The position numbers and the translations under genes are program-made. Below, piece after piece: positions 53,556 through 63,541 of a stretch of DNA of 64,000 nt; positions within the stretch are counted from its first letter, which is position 1; each line of letters opens with the position of its first letter. Source of the stretch: Pseudomonas nitroreducens. GTDB taxonomy: Bacteria; Pseudomonadota; Gammaproteobacteria; Pseudomonadales; Pseudomonadaceae. Below the pieces are notes generated by a model that made no database searches, was not told the DNA's origin, and saw only the letters and a program-made list of their open reading frames with translations. Location of the stretch: contig NZ_JALJXP010000002.1 of the NCBI RefSeq assembly GCF_024170165.1, positions 496,001 through 560,000 of the forward strand, in the 5' to 3' direction.

Positions 53556-55463
53556 ATGAACTTCTTCGAACACCAGGACCGCGCCCGCAAGCAGACCGGG
53601 CGCCTGGTCCTGCTGCTGACCGTTGCAGTGGTCTGCCTGGTGACCATCACCAGCTTCGCCCTGGGCTGGCTCTGGCGTCACCTGGGGGAGCCGGCGCTGC
53701 ACCTGACCTCGCGCGCCTCCCTGCCCGACCCGGAGCTGTACCTGTCGGTGGCCGCCGTGATCATCGGCGTGGTCGTCCTCGGCGCGCTGTACAAGCAGGT
53801 GCAACTGAGCGCCGGCGGCAAGGTGGTGGCCGAGAGCCTGGGCGGCCGCCTGCTCAACCTCAGCGCCGGCAACGCCGACGAGCGCCGCCTGCTCAATGTC
53901 GTCGAGGAAATGGCGCTGGCTTCCGGCTCGCCGGTGCCGCCGGTATATGTGCTGGAAGACCAATCGATCAACGCCTTCGCCGCCGGCCTGACCCCGCGTG
54001 ATGCGGTGATCGGCATCACCCGCGGCGCCATCGAACAGCTCGACCGCAACGAACTGCAGGGCGTGATCGCCCACGAGTTCAGCCATATCCACCACGGCGA
54101 CATGCTGCTCAACACCCGGCTGACCGCCCTGCTCCACGGCATGCTCCTGCTCGGTCTGATCGGCGGGATGCTGCTGCGTGGCTGGAGCGAAACCAGCAGC
54201 GGCATCCGTCTCGGCAGCCGGAGCAGCAACGACAAGAACGGTGGCGGCAGCGTGGTGCTGCTGGTGATCGGCGCCGGCGTGGTGCTCTACGTGCTGGGCT
54301 ATGTCGGGACCTTCTTCGGCCAGCTGATCAAGGCTTCGGTGAGCCGCCAGCGCGAGTACCTGGCCGACGCCTCGGCCGTGCAGTTCACCCGCGATCCCTC
54401 GACCATCGCCGGCGCGCTGAAGAAGATCGGCGGCAATCCTCTGGGCGCCCTGCTCAGCGCACCGCGCGCGGCCGAGTTCAGCCACCTGTACTTCGGCGAC
54501 GGCGTGGGCAGCAGCTGGTTCGACACCCACCCGCCGCTGAAGGACCGCATCCGCCGAGTCGATCCGGGCTGGGACGGCCGCTACCCGAAATTCGAGCCGC
54601 GCCTGGACGTGGCACTGATGAACAAGGACGCCTGGACCGCCGCCGTCACCGGCCAGCCTTACCAGCCCGGCGCCGTGGAAGTGGCCGTGGCCGCCGTGGG
54701 CGCGCCGACTGCCGCCCACCTGCTGGAAGCGCGCAGCACCCTGCAACGCCTGGATGAACGCCTGCAGCGCGCCGCCCATGACTGCGAAGGCGCCGAGGCG
54801 CTGATCTACGGCCTGCTGCTGGACAGCGAACCCGGCCTGCGTGCGCGCCAGCTGGAAGCAATCAAGCAGCGCCTGAACCTGAGCCTGGCGCTGCAACTGG
54901 ACCTCCTGGAGGAAGCGCTGCAGCGCCTCGACCCCGGCCAGCGCCTGCCGCTGCTGGACCTGGCCATGCCGGCGCTCAAGCAACTGGACACCCAGGCCTT
55001 CCTCGCCCTGCGCGAGAACATGGCGCTGCTGATCAAGCTGGACGGCAAGGTGAAGCTGCTGGAGTGGACCCTGCTGCGCATCGTCGAACGCAACCTGCGG
55101 CCGGGCAGCGGGAGAATCGGCAACGTGGCACTGGCGGAGCTTGCCGAGGAGTGCGCAACGCTGCTGGCCTTCCTCGCCCACGTCGGTGAAACCAGCGATG
55201 CGGAAACCGCGCAGGCCTTCGCCGATGCCTGGAGCGGCCTGCCCTTCCCGCCTCGCCCCTTGCCGGCGGAAGGCAGCCTGCGTGACCTGGAAGGCGCCCT
55301 GAAGAAGCTGGAGCAGCTCAGGCCGCTGCAGAAACCGCAGCTGCTCAAGGCGCTGGCGCGCTGCATCGAGCACGACGGCCGCATCAGCACCAGCGAGGCG
55401 GAACTGATGCGGGCGGTGGCGGATATCCTCGATTGCCCGATGCCGCCGTTGCTGGCGGCCTGA
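53556..55463 (+). CDS. Membrane-bound M48-family metalloprotease
   Basis: A 635-residue zinc protease. Two N-terminal helices (21-40, 62-78) anchor it; the HEFSH motif gives zinc ligands H173 and H177 and catalytic E174, and REYLADASAVQF gives the third ligand. A further membrane pair (about 190-208, 229-255) lies inside the protease domain. The last 250 residues are an extra helical domain, reminiscent of a TerB-like region in DGRISTSEAELMRAVADIL. It is larger than HtpX and, with LemA, forms the familiar LemA-M48 pair. Target unknown. Confidence 0.86.
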   Translation: MNFFEHQDRARKQTGRLVLLLTVAVVCLVTITSFALGWLWRHLGEPALHLTSRASLPDPELYLSVAAVIIGVVVLGALYKQVQLSAGGKVVAESLGGRLLNLSAGNADERRLLNVVEEMALASGSPVPPVYVLEDQSINAFAAGLTPRDAVIGITRGAIEQLDRNELQGVIAHEFSHIHHGDMLLNTRLTALLHGMLLLGLIGGMLLRGWSETSSGIRLGSRSSNDKNGGGSVVLLVIGAGVVLYVLGYVGTFFGQLIKASVSRQREYLADASAVQFTRDPSTIAGALKKIGGNPLGALLSAPRAAEFSHLYFGDGVGSSWFDTHPPLKDRIRRVDPGWDGRYPKFEPRLDVALMNKDAWTAAVTGQPYQPGAVEVAVAAVGAPTAAHLLEARSTLQRLDERLQRAAHDCEGAEALIYGLLLDSEPGLRARQLEAIKQRLNLSLALQLDLLEEALQRLDPGQRLPLLDLAMPALKQLDTQAFLALRENMALLIKLDGKVKLLEWTLLRIVERNLRPGSGRIGNVALAELAEECATLLAFLAHVGETSDAETAQAFADAWSGLPFPPRPLPAEGSLRDLEGALKKLEQLRPLQKPQLLKALARCIEHDGRISTSEAELMRAVADILDCPMPPLLAA

Positions 55464-55473
55464 CGCTCCAGCA

Positions 55474-55967
<494 letters not shown>

Positions 55968-56256
55968 AAATTTTTCGCCTAAGCGAAAAACCGGATGTCC
56001 GGGGCAAGACCTTTGCCTTCTTTGGGGCGTTTGCGAAAGAAGGTCGCCCGAGGGGGCGAAACAGAGGGTCCGCGCGCGCGCCGAAGCGGCGCTTAAACAC
56101 CCAAGCTGAAGCAGCACGATCAACGGATGCCGCCGGTCTTTCCGGAGGAGTACAGGCCGTCCCCGCTGGCCCCTTCAAATACGTAGTCACCCGCATATCC
56201 CCAGCGAGCCCATCGCCCTAGGATGGCCGTCACCACTGACGCTGGACTGCGCCGCC
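55968..56256. other. Non-coding spacer before the CHMI gene
   Basis: Contains a perfect hairpin TTTTTCGC/GCGAAAAA (55971-55990), a small CCGGA/TCCGG dyad (55991-56002) and then low-complexity GC-rich sequence. ORFs here have abnormal composition on both strands and look spurious. I see no gene. Confidence 0.5.
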
Positions 56257-56631
56257 ATGCCCCACATCACCATCGACTACACCGCCAACCTCGCCGACGA
56301 CCTCGCACCCCTCGACCTGCCCCGGAAACTCCACGAAGCAGCCCGAACCATGGGCGTGTTCCCGCTCAACGGCCTGCGCACCTTCGCTCGCGCCATCGAG
56401 GAATTCCAGGTCGGCGCGAACACGAAGGACGAGGCCTTCATCAACATCCAGATCCGCATCGCCCCCGGCCGCCCGGAGGAACTGCGCCAGCGCATCGTCG
56501 ACACCCTGTTCTCCACCGCCGAACAGACCCTCGCCGCGCTCATGGAAAAACGCCCCGTCGGCCTGCAACTGGAAATCACCGAACTCGACCGCAGCCTGAC
56601 CCGCATGGCCGGCAGCCTGCCCACCGCCTGA
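56257..56631 (+). CDS. 5-carboxymethyl-2-hydroxymuconate isomerase-family protein
   Basis: A 124-residue member of the CHMI (HpcD) family within the tautomerase superfamily. After Met removal, the N-terminal proline (PHITIDYTANLAD) would be the catalytic base. AFINIQIRIAPGRPEEL and PVGLQLEITELDRS are the two family beta-alpha units. The homoprotocatechuate pathway genes are not nearby, so the true substrate may differ. A bidirectional terminator separates it from the convergent permease. Confidence 0.83.
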   Translation: MPHITIDYTANLADDLAPLDLPRKLHEAARTMGVFPLNGLRTFARAIEEFQVGANTKDEAFINIQIRIAPGRPEELRQRIVDTLFSTAEQTLAALMEKRPVGLQLEITELDRSLTRMAGSLPTA

Positions 56632-56645
56632 ACCGGCACACACAA

Positions 56646-56673
56646 AAAAAGGGCCTCCGCAGAGGCCCTTTTT
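56646..56673. terminator. Bidirectional intrinsic terminator
   Basis: AAAAAGGGCCTC pairs with GAGGCCCTTTTT across CGCA, giving U tracts in both directions between convergent genes. Confidence 0.92.
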
Positions 56674-56691
56674 CATTCGCTCAACCGCACA

Positions 56692-58086
56692 TCAGGCACG
56701 GCTGGCGACGCTGCCCTGCTCTTTCGGAGCCAGATTCTTGGGTGCAAGGTTCAGCGCGAAGTACAACACCGTCAGCAGCACCAGGAAGGCCGGGCCGATG
56801 TACAGCGCGATGCGGGTGTCCTCGAAGAAGGCCATCAGCACCACCACCAGCACCAGGAAGGCCATGGCGAGGTAGGAGCTGAGCGGGTACAGCCACATCT
56901 TGAACTGCAGCTTGCCGGCTTCGTCAGCGGAGAGGCCGCGGCGGAACTTCAGCTGCGCCAGCAGGATCATCGCCCAGGTCCAGATCGCCCCGAAGGTGGC
57001 GATGGAGGTCACCCAGGTGAACACCTTCTCCGGCACCAGATAGTTCAGCAGCACGCCCAGCAGCAGCGCGAAGATCGACAGCAGCAGCGCATTGCGCGGC
57101 ACGCCACCCCTGGAGGTCTTGGCGAACACGGCAGGCGCCTGGCCATGCTGGGCGAGGCTGTAGAGCATGCGGCCGGTGCTGAAGATGCCGCCGTTGCAGG
57201 ACGACAGCGCCGCGGTGATCACCACGAAGTTGATGATGCCGGCGGCGGTCTTGATGCCCATGCGCTCGAAGGTCATCACGAAGGGGCTGCCCTGGGTGCC
57301 GATCTCGTTCCACGGGTAGATCGACATGATCACGAACAGCGCGCCCACGTAGAACAGCAGGATGCGCCAGAACACCGAGTTGATCGCACCGGGGATGGTC
57401 TTCTGCGGGTTCTTCGCTTCACCGGCGGTGAGGCCGATCATCTCCACGCCCAGGTAGGCGAACATCACCATCTGCAGCGACATCAGCACGCCGGTGATGC
57501 CGTGGGGCATGAAGCCGCCATTGCTCCAGAGATTGGAGATGCCGGTGGCGATGCCGCCGTTGCCCAGGCCGAAGAAGATCATGCCGGCGCCGGCGAGGAT
57601 CATGGCGACGATGGTGACGATCTTGATCAGCGCGAACCAGAACTCGAACTCACCGAAAGCGCGCACGGCGATGAGGTTGATGGTGCCCATGCTCGCCAGC
57701 GCGGCCAGCGCCCAGATCCAGCGCGGCACGTCGGGGAACCAGATGCCCATGTAGATGGCCACCGCGGTGATCTCCGCGACGCAGGTCACCAGCCAGAGGA
57801 ACCAGTAGTTCCAGCCGGTCAGGTAGCCGGCCAGCGGGCCGAGGTAGTCCTGCGCATAGCGGGCGAAGGAGCCGGCCACGGGATTGTGCACGGCCATCTC
57901 GCCGAGGGCGCGCATGATCACGAGGATGGCGAGACCGCCGATGATGTAGGACAGCATGATGGCCGGGCCGGCCATCTGGATGGCCTTGGCGGAGCCGAGG
58001 AACAGGCCGACGCCGATGCAGGCGCCCAGGGCCATGAGACGGATGTGCCGCTCGTTGAGATCCCTTTGGAGATCGTGGGACGACAT
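56692..58086 (-). CDS. Amino-acid permease (AAT family)
   Basis: A 464-residue, 12-helix permease of the AroP/ProY/GabP amino-acid transporter family. It begins QRDLNERHIRLMALGACIGV, with GLFLGSAKAIQMAGPAIMLS in helix 1 and FAYLGVEMIGLTAGEAKNP in helix 6. It resembles ProY-type carriers most, but substrate prediction within this family is unreliable. A 325-bp upstream spacer presumably holds its promoter. Confidence 0.86.
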   Translation of the reverse strand: MSSHDLQRDLNERHIRLMALGACIGVGLFLGSAKAIQMAGPAIMLSYIIGGLAILVIMRALGEMAVHNPVAGSFARYAQDYLGPLAGYLTGWNYWFLWLVTCVAEITAVAIYMGIWFPDVPRWIWALAALASMGTINLIAVRAFGEFEFWFALIKIVTIVAMILAGAGMIFFGLGNGGIATGISNLWSNGGFMPHGITGVLMSLQMVMFAYLGVEMIGLTAGEAKNPQKTIPGAINSVFWRILLFYVGALFVIMSIYPWNEIGTQGSPFVMTFERMGIKTAAGIINFVVITAALSSCNGGIFSTGRMLYSLAQHGQAPAVFAKTSRGGVPRNALLLSIFALLLGVLLNYLVPEKVFTWVTSIATFGAIWTWAMILLAQLKFRRGLSADEAGKLQFKMWLYPLSSYLAMAFLVLVVVLMAFFEDTRIALYIGPAFLVLLTVLYFALNLAPKNLAPKEQGSVASRA

Positions 58087-58411
58087 GGTGATGCAACCTC
58101 ATTTTGTTCTTGGGAGTAATCAGCTGCGGACTCTGAGTGCAGTCAGGGTGCGGAACCACCGGAAAGGCTTCGCCACCGCGCCGGGCGGCACGGAGGGAGA
58201 AGTGTCTGGCAGTTCCAGGACGGCACACCGGAAGAGGCTGCCCGCTCTTGTGAAGCGGACGTGGGCATTGCGGGAGGACCACGGCTGAGGTCGCGGGCGA
58301 GTGTTACACAAGTGTGTAGGAAACGTCTGCACCACCAAGGTGCAATGTGACCAAAGGGATAGCGGCGTATCGCCACATCCCGCCACTGCGTGATGGCCGT
58401 TGTAGAGCTGT
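58087..58411. other. Intergenic region upstream of the permease gene
   Basis: 325 bp without a credible gene, between the permease start and the 3' end of the methyltransferase gene. A clear inverted repeat TACACA-AG-TGTGTA lies at 58305-58318, about 220 bp upstream of the permease; it could be an operator. Otherwise I see only short ORFs of poor composition. Confidence 0.4.
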
Positions 58412-59089
58412 TCAGCCCATCAGCGGCTGCAACTCCAGCAACAGCGAACAGGGCTTGCCGGTATCCGGCTGGCGCGGCTCACGCAACTGGCGGACGCGCC
58501 AGCCGCTGGCGGTCAGCAGCGCCAGCCAGGACTCCAGGGTGCGAAAGAACCAGGGCATCGGTGAGCTGAACTCGCCACCGAAGGCGGCGAAGGTTTCCAG
58601 CCGCCAGCCGTCCGCGTAGGGCTCGTCGCCGCAGGCGGCCCAGGGGTGAACGGTCTGGATCAGCAGCCGCCCGCCGGGGTTGAGCCGCTCGCGCAGGGCG
58701 CCGACCAAGGGGGCGATGTACTCGTCGAGCAACGCGAAGTTGCACACCAGCACGTCGAATTGGCCCAGGCTGTTGCCGGACTCGATCAACGCCGCGTAAT
58801 CCATCACCTGGAAACATGCGCCGCCCGCCGCCTGCGCCGAATCGATCAGGGGCGCCGAGGCATCCACACCGACGCACTCGCAGCCCCGCTCCGCCAGCGC
58901 GCGACACAACCAGCCTTCGCCGCAGCCGATGTCGAGCACGCGCCGCGCCGGGCCATCGGCGATGGCGCCAAGGATCGCCGCGTCAGTGACCAGCCGCCGG
59001 CTTTCGATACGCTGCTCGCGCACGGCGCGGGTCCAGGCGTCGGCGTTGGTTTGCCAGCTCTGGCGGATCTGGGCGTCGTGGTCGGTCAT
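58412..59089 (-). CDS. Class I SAM-dependent methyltransferase
   Basis: A 225-residue methyltransferase. Motif I is RVLDIGCGEGWLCRALAERG, with CVGVDASAPLIDSAQ as the acidic-loop strand and FDVLVCNFALLDEY as motif IV. GGRLLIQTVHPWAA is the post-motif strand. The target is unknown. Start at MTDHDAQ with GGAG upstream; the longer in-frame version is REP-derived upstream sequence. Confidence 0.84.
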   Translation of the reverse strand: MTDHDAQIRQSWQTNADAWTRAVREQRIESRRLVTDAAILGAIADGPARRVLDIGCGEGWLCRALAERGCECVGVDASAPLIDSAQAAGGACFQVMDYAALIESGNSLGQFDVLVCNFALLDEYIAPLVGALRERLNPGGRLLIQTVHPWAACGDEPYADGWRLETFAAFGGEFSSPMPWFFRTLESWLALLTASGWRVRQLREPRQPDTGKPCSLLLELQPLMG

Positions 59090-59113
59090 GGTCTGCTCCG
59101 TGCGTCGGGTGAG

Positions 59114-59139
59114 GCGATCGCGGATGAATCCGCTCCTAC
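59114..59139. repeat. REP-like element
   Basis: GCGATCGCGGATGAATCCGC followed by TCCTAC, the half-palindrome form related to the pair at 62871-62942. Confidence 0.65.
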
Positions 59140-59165
59140 GAAATACCAACCGCTTGCGGCCCCCT

Positions 59166-59211
59166 GGAGGAGCGGGCCGCGCCCACGATCGCGCGCATGG
59201 CGCGCTCCTAC
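59166..59211. repeat. REP-type palindrome
   Basis: GGAGGAGCGGGCCGCGCCCA is followed by CGATCGCGCGCATGGCGCGC and then TCCTACA. It supplies the TAG stop of the small secreted protein gene on the minus strand. Confidence 0.82.
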
Positions 59212-59477
59212 AAAGGCTTCAACACCTTGGGCACCGCCAATCCCTTGGGCGGTGGAGTCTGCGGCAATGCCTCACGGCAGCCGGCGTCGCGGAACGGCCC
59301 GCCGATCTTCTGCCAGCCACTGCCCGGCGAGGTCTGCTGGCAGGTATAGGCGCCATCGAGCTTGCTCTGCCAGCGATAGAACGGCATGGGCGCCGCCTCG
59401 GCGCTCAGGGACGCCAGCAGCAGCGCGGCCAGAAGCAGAGTACGGGGCAGGCTGCAAGGCAGAAAAGGCGAACGCAT
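59208..59477 (-). CDS. Small secreted protein of unknown function
   Basis: An 89-residue protein with a clear signal peptide (MRSPFLPCSLPRTLLLAALL, then LASLSAEA|AP). The mature part is about 60 residues and holds two cysteines, in YTCQQTSPG and DAGCREALP, which could form a disulfide. I do not recognise the family. The ATG is chosen over a TTG 6 bp upstream because AGGAA is spaced 9 nt from it. The stop codon lies inside a REP element, so the C-terminus may be recently altered. Confidence 0.6.
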   Translation of the reverse strand: MRSPFLPCSLPRTLLLAALLLASLSAEAAPMPFYRWQSKLDGAYTCQQTSPGSGWQKIGGPFRDAGCREALPQTPPPKGLAVPKVLKPL

Positions 59478-59707
59478 GGGCAAGGGTTCCTGTCGAAGTC
59501 AGTACATTGCACCTGCTGGCCGTCGGCAAATCAATCCGCATGGCCATGAACGGTGCCAGCCGGTGCGCAGTTTTTTTGCCGCCGACTACGCTGGAAGTTA
59601 GGAAAGCCGCGGGGGAAGCGGCTTTCGCGGCGCCAGGATGGCGCCGGCCATCACGTGGGCGGAGTCCGCTACCTGGGCTGTCGTACAAGCAAGGGCGGGG
59701 CGTGAAG

Positions 59708-62700
59708 ATGGGCAACTCGAAGCATTCCGGTACGCAAGTGGCAGGTCAACCGGGAAGTCTGGGGCCCGGCCTTTCCCCACAGAAAGTGCATCACCACCGT
59801 TTCCTCATCCTCTTCCTCTTTCTCCTGCCATTGCTGGCCGCCATGGGCGCGGCGCTGCTCTATGAAGCGCGCACCTCCAAGCTGCAGGCGCGCGAGCTGG
59901 CGCGCTATGCCACCGGGCTGACCTGGAGCCTGGAACAGGGCGGCACCGGCGACGTGGTCTATCCCCAGGGCGGCCCCTTCGACCGGCGCCTGGGTTACCA
60001 GCAACTGCCGGGCTTCCTCGGCCGCCTGCACGAGCGCAATTTCGTCACCCTGCGCCAGGCGCGCTTCTCCGATCCGTTGCTGCAGTACACCAGCCACGGC
60101 ATGTTCCCGCCCTACCCGGAAAAGGCCCAGGCCGGCGTCGACATCGCCGACTGCCGCGGCCTGCCGATCTACAACTTCCGCTACCCGCAGCGGCTCTACG
60201 CCAACTTCGAGAGCATCTCGCCGGCCATCGTCAACAGCCTGCTGTTCATCGAGAACCGCGACCTGCTCGACCCCGACCGCCCCTACCTGAACCCGGCCAT
60301 CGACTGGAGCCGCTTCACCCAGGCCTCGGTGGCGCAGGTGGGCAAGCTGGTCGGCCTGGGCAACCACGCGCCCGGCGGCAGCACCCTCGCGACGCAGATC
60401 GAGAAGTACCGTCACTCCGAGGATGGCCGCACCAACTCCATCACCGACAAGCTGCGGCAGATGGCGTCGGCCAGCGTGCGCACCTACCAGAACGGCGCGG
60501 AGAACATGGCCGCGCGGCGCAACGTCGCCCTCACCTACCTGAACTCGGTACCGCTTTCGGCGCAGCCCGGCTACGGCGAAGTCAGCGGCCTGCCGGACGG
60601 TCTGTGGATCTGGTACGGCGCCGACTACCAGCAGGTCAACAAGCTGCTCAACGCCGCGCCCGGCTCCGGTGCCGAACTGGCCGCCCAGGGCAAGGCGCTG
60701 CGCCAGGTGGTGTCGCTGATGATCGCCCACCGTCGGCCGTCCTGGTACCTGGCGCGTGGCCGCGACCAGTTGGCCGTGCTGACCGACAGCTACCTGCGCC
60801 TGCTGGCGCAGAACAACGTGATCGCCCCCGAGCTGCGCGACGCCGCACTCAAGCAGAAGCTCACCTTCCGCGATCCGCGCAGCGAGCCGAGCTTCACCCC
60901 GCTGGAGAACAACAAGGGCATCGGCCTGGCGCGCACCCGCCTGGCCGGCATGCTCGACGTGCCGCTGTACGACCTCGACCGCTTCGACATGAGCTTCACC
61001 ACCACCCTGCAGCATGAGCTGCAGGAGCAGGTCACCGGTTACCTGCGGCAGCTGTCCGACCCCGCCTTCGCCGAGCAGATCGGCCTGTTCGGCGAGCACC
61101 TGCTGTCCAAGGACAAGACCAAGGACGTGCGCTACAGCTTCACCCTTTTCGAGCGCACCCCCAGTGGCAACCGCGTGCGCGTGCAGACCGACAGCACCGA
61201 GCAGCCCTTCGACATCAACGAGGGCAGCAAGCTGGAGCTGGGTTCCACCGCCAAGCTGCGCGTGCTCTCCACCTACCTGGAAACCATCGCCGACCTGCAC
61301 CAGCTGTACGCGCCGATGAGCGTGGCGGAGCTGAAGAAGGTGCCGGTGGAGCCGCTGGACTTCCTTACCCGCTGGTCCATCGACTACCTGATCACCGCCA
61401 AGGACCGCGACCTGCCGGACATGCTCGCCGCCGCCCTGCAACGCAAGTACTCCGCCAGCCCCTACGAGAGCTTCTTCACCGGCGGCGGCATCCACACCTT
61501 CAGCAACTTCCGCAAGGAAGACAACGGCCGCATCCCCACCCTGCAGGACGCCCTGCGCGAGTCGATCAACCTGCCCTTCGTGCGCCTGCTGCGAGACCTG
61601 GTGCGTCACGACATCTACGCCAACGAGGGCAGCAAGGTCGCCGTACTGGCCGACGACAAGGACCCACGCCGGCAGGACTATCTGGACCGCTTCGTCGACA
61701 AGGAAAGCCAGGTCTACCTGCTGCGCTTCTGGCAGAAGTACAAGGGCAAGGACAACGACACGCGCCTGAGCACCTTCCTCGACGGCCTGCGCGCGTGGCC
61801 GGTACGGCTGGCGGCGATCCACCGCTACCTGCAGCCGCAGGCGGATGTCCCGACCTTCGCCGCCTTCCTGCAGGATCGCCTGAAGCAGGGCAAGTACGCC
61901 GGCGACAAGCTGACCGACAAGCGCATCGAAGACCTCTATACGCGCTACGGACCGGGGGCCTTCAACCTCAACGACCAGGGCTACGTGGCCCGCGTGCACC
62001 CGCTGGAGCTGTGGCTGCTGGGCTATCTGCAACGCCAGCCGGCGGCGACCTTCGCCGATGCCGTGGCCGCCAGCAGCGCCGAGCGCAAGGAAGTCTACGG
62101 CTGGCTGTTCAAGTCGCGGCACAAGTACGCCCGCGACAAGCGCATCCGCATCATGCTGGAGGTGGAAGCCTTCCTCGACCTGCATGAACAGTGGAAGCGC
62201 CTGGGCTACCCGTTCGACCACCTGGTGCCGTCGCTGGCCACCGCGCTGGGCAGTTCGGGCGACCGTCCGGCGGCGCTGGCGGAGCTGATGGGGATCATCC
62301 TCAACGATGGCGTGCGCCTGCCGACCCTGCGCATCGACAGCCTGCACTTCGCCGCGGCGACGCCCTATGAAGTCACTCTCGGCCCGGAATCCGGCAATGG
62401 CCGCCAGGTGATGCGTTCGGAGGTCGCCCAGGCCCTGCGCACCGCGCTGTCGCAGGTGGTGGATGCGGGCACCGCGCGACGCCTGTCGGGCACCTTCAAG
62501 ATGGCCGATGGCAGCGCACTGATCATGGGCGGCAAGACCGGCACCGGCGACAACCGCATCGAGAGCGTCACCCGCAGCGGCTGGGTGAAGAGTTCCAAGG
62601 CGATGAACCGCACGGCGACCTTCGTCTTCTACATCGGCCCGCGGCACTTCGGCACGCTCACCGCCTACGTGGCGGGCAGCGAGTCGGACAACTTCAAGTT

Positions 62701-62824
62701 CACCTCGGCGCTACCGGTACAGGTGCTCAAGGGCATGGCGCCACTGCTGACCAGCTACCTGGAGCCAGGGATCAGCACCGGGTGCCAGGAACGGCTGGAT
62801 AATCTGCGGGTGAGTTGGCGCTGA
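59708..62824 (+). CDS. Large bifunctional transglycosylase/transpeptidase-like protein
   Basis: A 1038-residue protein with one N-terminal membrane helix (FLILFLFLLPLLAAMGAALL) and the bulk in the periplasm. A GT51-like glycosyltransferase region includes E182 in LLFIENRDLLDP and GGSTLATQIEKYRH (223-236). The C-terminal penicillin-binding domain has all three motifs: S513-T-A-K516, S619-I-N621 and K943-T-G945. It is longer and more divergent than PBP1a/1b, with extra sequence between the SIN and KTG motifs. Presumed peptidoglycan synthase; the specific role is unknown. Start ATG after GGGGCG; an in-frame GTG lies 6 bp upstream. Confidence 0.85.
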   Translation: MGNSKHSGTQVAGQPGSLGPGLSPQKVHHHRFLILFLFLLPLLAAMGAALLYEARTSKLQARELARYATGLTWSLEQGGTGDVVYPQGGPFDRRLGYQQLPGFLGRLHERNFVTLRQARFSDPLLQYTSHGMFPPYPEKAQAGVDIADCRGLPIYNFRYPQRLYANFESISPAIVNSLLFIENRDLLDPDRPYLNPAIDWSRFTQASVAQVGKLVGLGNHAPGGSTLATQIEKYRHSEDGRTNSITDKLRQMASASVRTYQNGAENMAARRNVALTYLNSVPLSAQPGYGEVSGLPDGLWIWYGADYQQVNKLLNAAPGSGAELAAQGKALRQVVSLMIAHRRPSWYLARGRDQLAVLTDSYLRLLAQNNVIAPELRDAALKQKLTFRDPRSEPSFTPLENNKGIGLARTRLAGMLDVPLYDLDRFDMSFTTTLQHELQEQVTGYLRQLSDPAFAEQIGLFGEHLLSKDKTKDVRYSFTLFERTPSGNRVRVQTDSTEQPFDINEGSKLELGSTAKLRVLSTYLETIADLHQLYAPMSVAELKKVPVEPLDFLTRWSIDYLITAKDRDLPDMLAAALQRKYSASPYESFFTGGGIHTFSNFRKEDNGRIPTLQDALRESINLPFVRLLRDLVRHDIYANEGSKVAVLADDKDPRRQDYLDRFVDKESQVYLLRFWQKYKGKDNDTRLSTFLDGLRAWPVRLAAIHRYLQPQADVPTFAAFLQDRLKQGKYAGDKLTDKRIEDLYTRYGPGAFNLNDQGYVARVHPLELWLLGYLQRQPAATFADAVAASSAERKEVYGWLFKSRHKYARDKRIRIMLEVEAFLDLHEQWKRLGYPFDHLVPSLATALGSSGDRPAALAELMGIILNDGVRLPTLRIDSLHFAAATPYEVTLGPESGNGRQVMRSEVAQALRTALSQVVDAGTARRLSGTFKMADGSALIMGGKTGTGDNRIESVTRSGWVKSSKAMNRTATFVFYIGPRHFGTLTAYVAGSESDNFKFTSALPVQVLKGMAPLLTSYLEPGISTGCQERLDNLRVSWR

Positions 62825-62870
62825 GAATCTGGCCTGCGGCGACCATGGATCGGATGCGTCGGGATCACTT

Positions 62871-62942
62871 GTAGGAGCGGACTCTGTCCGCGATGGGTTT
62901 CAGCGAGATGCGGATCAATCGCGGACGAAGTCCGCTCCTACG
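62871..62942. repeat. Inverted REP-like pair
   Basis: GTAGGAGCGGACTCTGTCCG...CGGACGAAGTCCGCTCCTAC: two inverted copies around a 28-bp centre, ending 8 bp before the VF530 stop. Confidence 0.8.
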
Positions 62943-62949
62943 CAAGCCT

Positions 62950-63171
62950 TCAGCCCTTCTGCACGCTCTTCACGTACAACGCCTCGACCTGCTCCCGCGC
63001 CCACGGCGTGCGGCGCAGGAAGGTCAGGCTGGACTTGATGCTCGGGTCGTTCTTGAAGCAGCGCACGTCGATGCGCTTGGCCAGCCCATCCCAGCCGTAC
63101 TGCGCCACCAGCTGGTTGAGGATGGCTTCCAGGGTCACGCCATGCAGCGGGTTCTTCGGTTTGTCATTCAT
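62950..63171 (-). CDS. VF530-family DNA-binding protein
   Basis: A 73-residue protein of the VF530 (DUF2132) family, small helical double-stranded-DNA-binding proteins. [20 protein letters not shown] and [20 protein letters not shown] are family hallmarks. Function in the cell is unknown. Start at MNDKPKN; the frame continues upstream without family similarity. REP-type repeats follow its stop. Confidence 0.87.
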   Translation of the reverse strand: MNDKPKNPLHGVTLEAILNQLVAQYGWDGLAKRIDVRCFKNDPSIKSSLTFLRRTPWAREQVEALYVKSVQKG

Positions 63172-63232
63172 GTTCGGTGCCGTCGCGCGGAGAATGCGCG
63201 GCACCTTACCACCAAGCATCAGCCGCAGGCGA

Positions 63233-63541
63233 TCAGGCCCGCAGCCCGGCGACGCCGGCGATGATCAGCGCAACCGACACCAGCTTGGTCAGCGTCAGCG
63301 CCTCGCCCAGCAGCAGGAAGCCGAAGAACACCGTGCCCAGCGTGCCGATGGCCGTCCAGACCGGGTAGGCGATGCTCACCGGCAACTGACGCATTGCCAG
63401 GGTGAGGAAGAAGATCCCACCGATCACCGCGAGTACTGTCACCACCGTCGGCAGCGGCCGGGTGAAGCCCTCGGCGTACTTCATCGACACCGCGAACATC
63501 ACCTCGAACACTGCGGCCACCATCAGCATCGCCCAGGCCAT
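63233..63541 (-). CDS. SugE/Gdx-type small multidrug resistance exporter
   Basis: A 102-residue, four-helix SMR protein. Helix 1 is [20 protein letters not shown] with the essential Glu13, and helix 3 carries [17 protein letters not shown]. The pattern fits the SugE/Gdx branch, which exports guanidinium and some quaternary ammonium compounds as a dual-topology dimer. Start ATG overlaps the azoR stop (TGATG). No guanidine riboswitch is visible, as expected for a gene coupled to an upstream reading frame. Confidence 0.85.
   Translation of the reverse strand: MAWAMLMVAAVFEVMFAVSMKYAEGFTRPLPTVVTVLAVIGGIFFLTLAMRQLPVSIAYPVWTAIGTLGTVFFGFLLLGEALTLTKLVSVALIIAGVAGLRA

Noticed and set aside
59669-62647. 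A 992-codon minus-strand frame opposite the large penicillin-binding protein
   Set aside because: It arises from GC-rich third positions of the plus-strand gene, whose catalytic motifs are intact.
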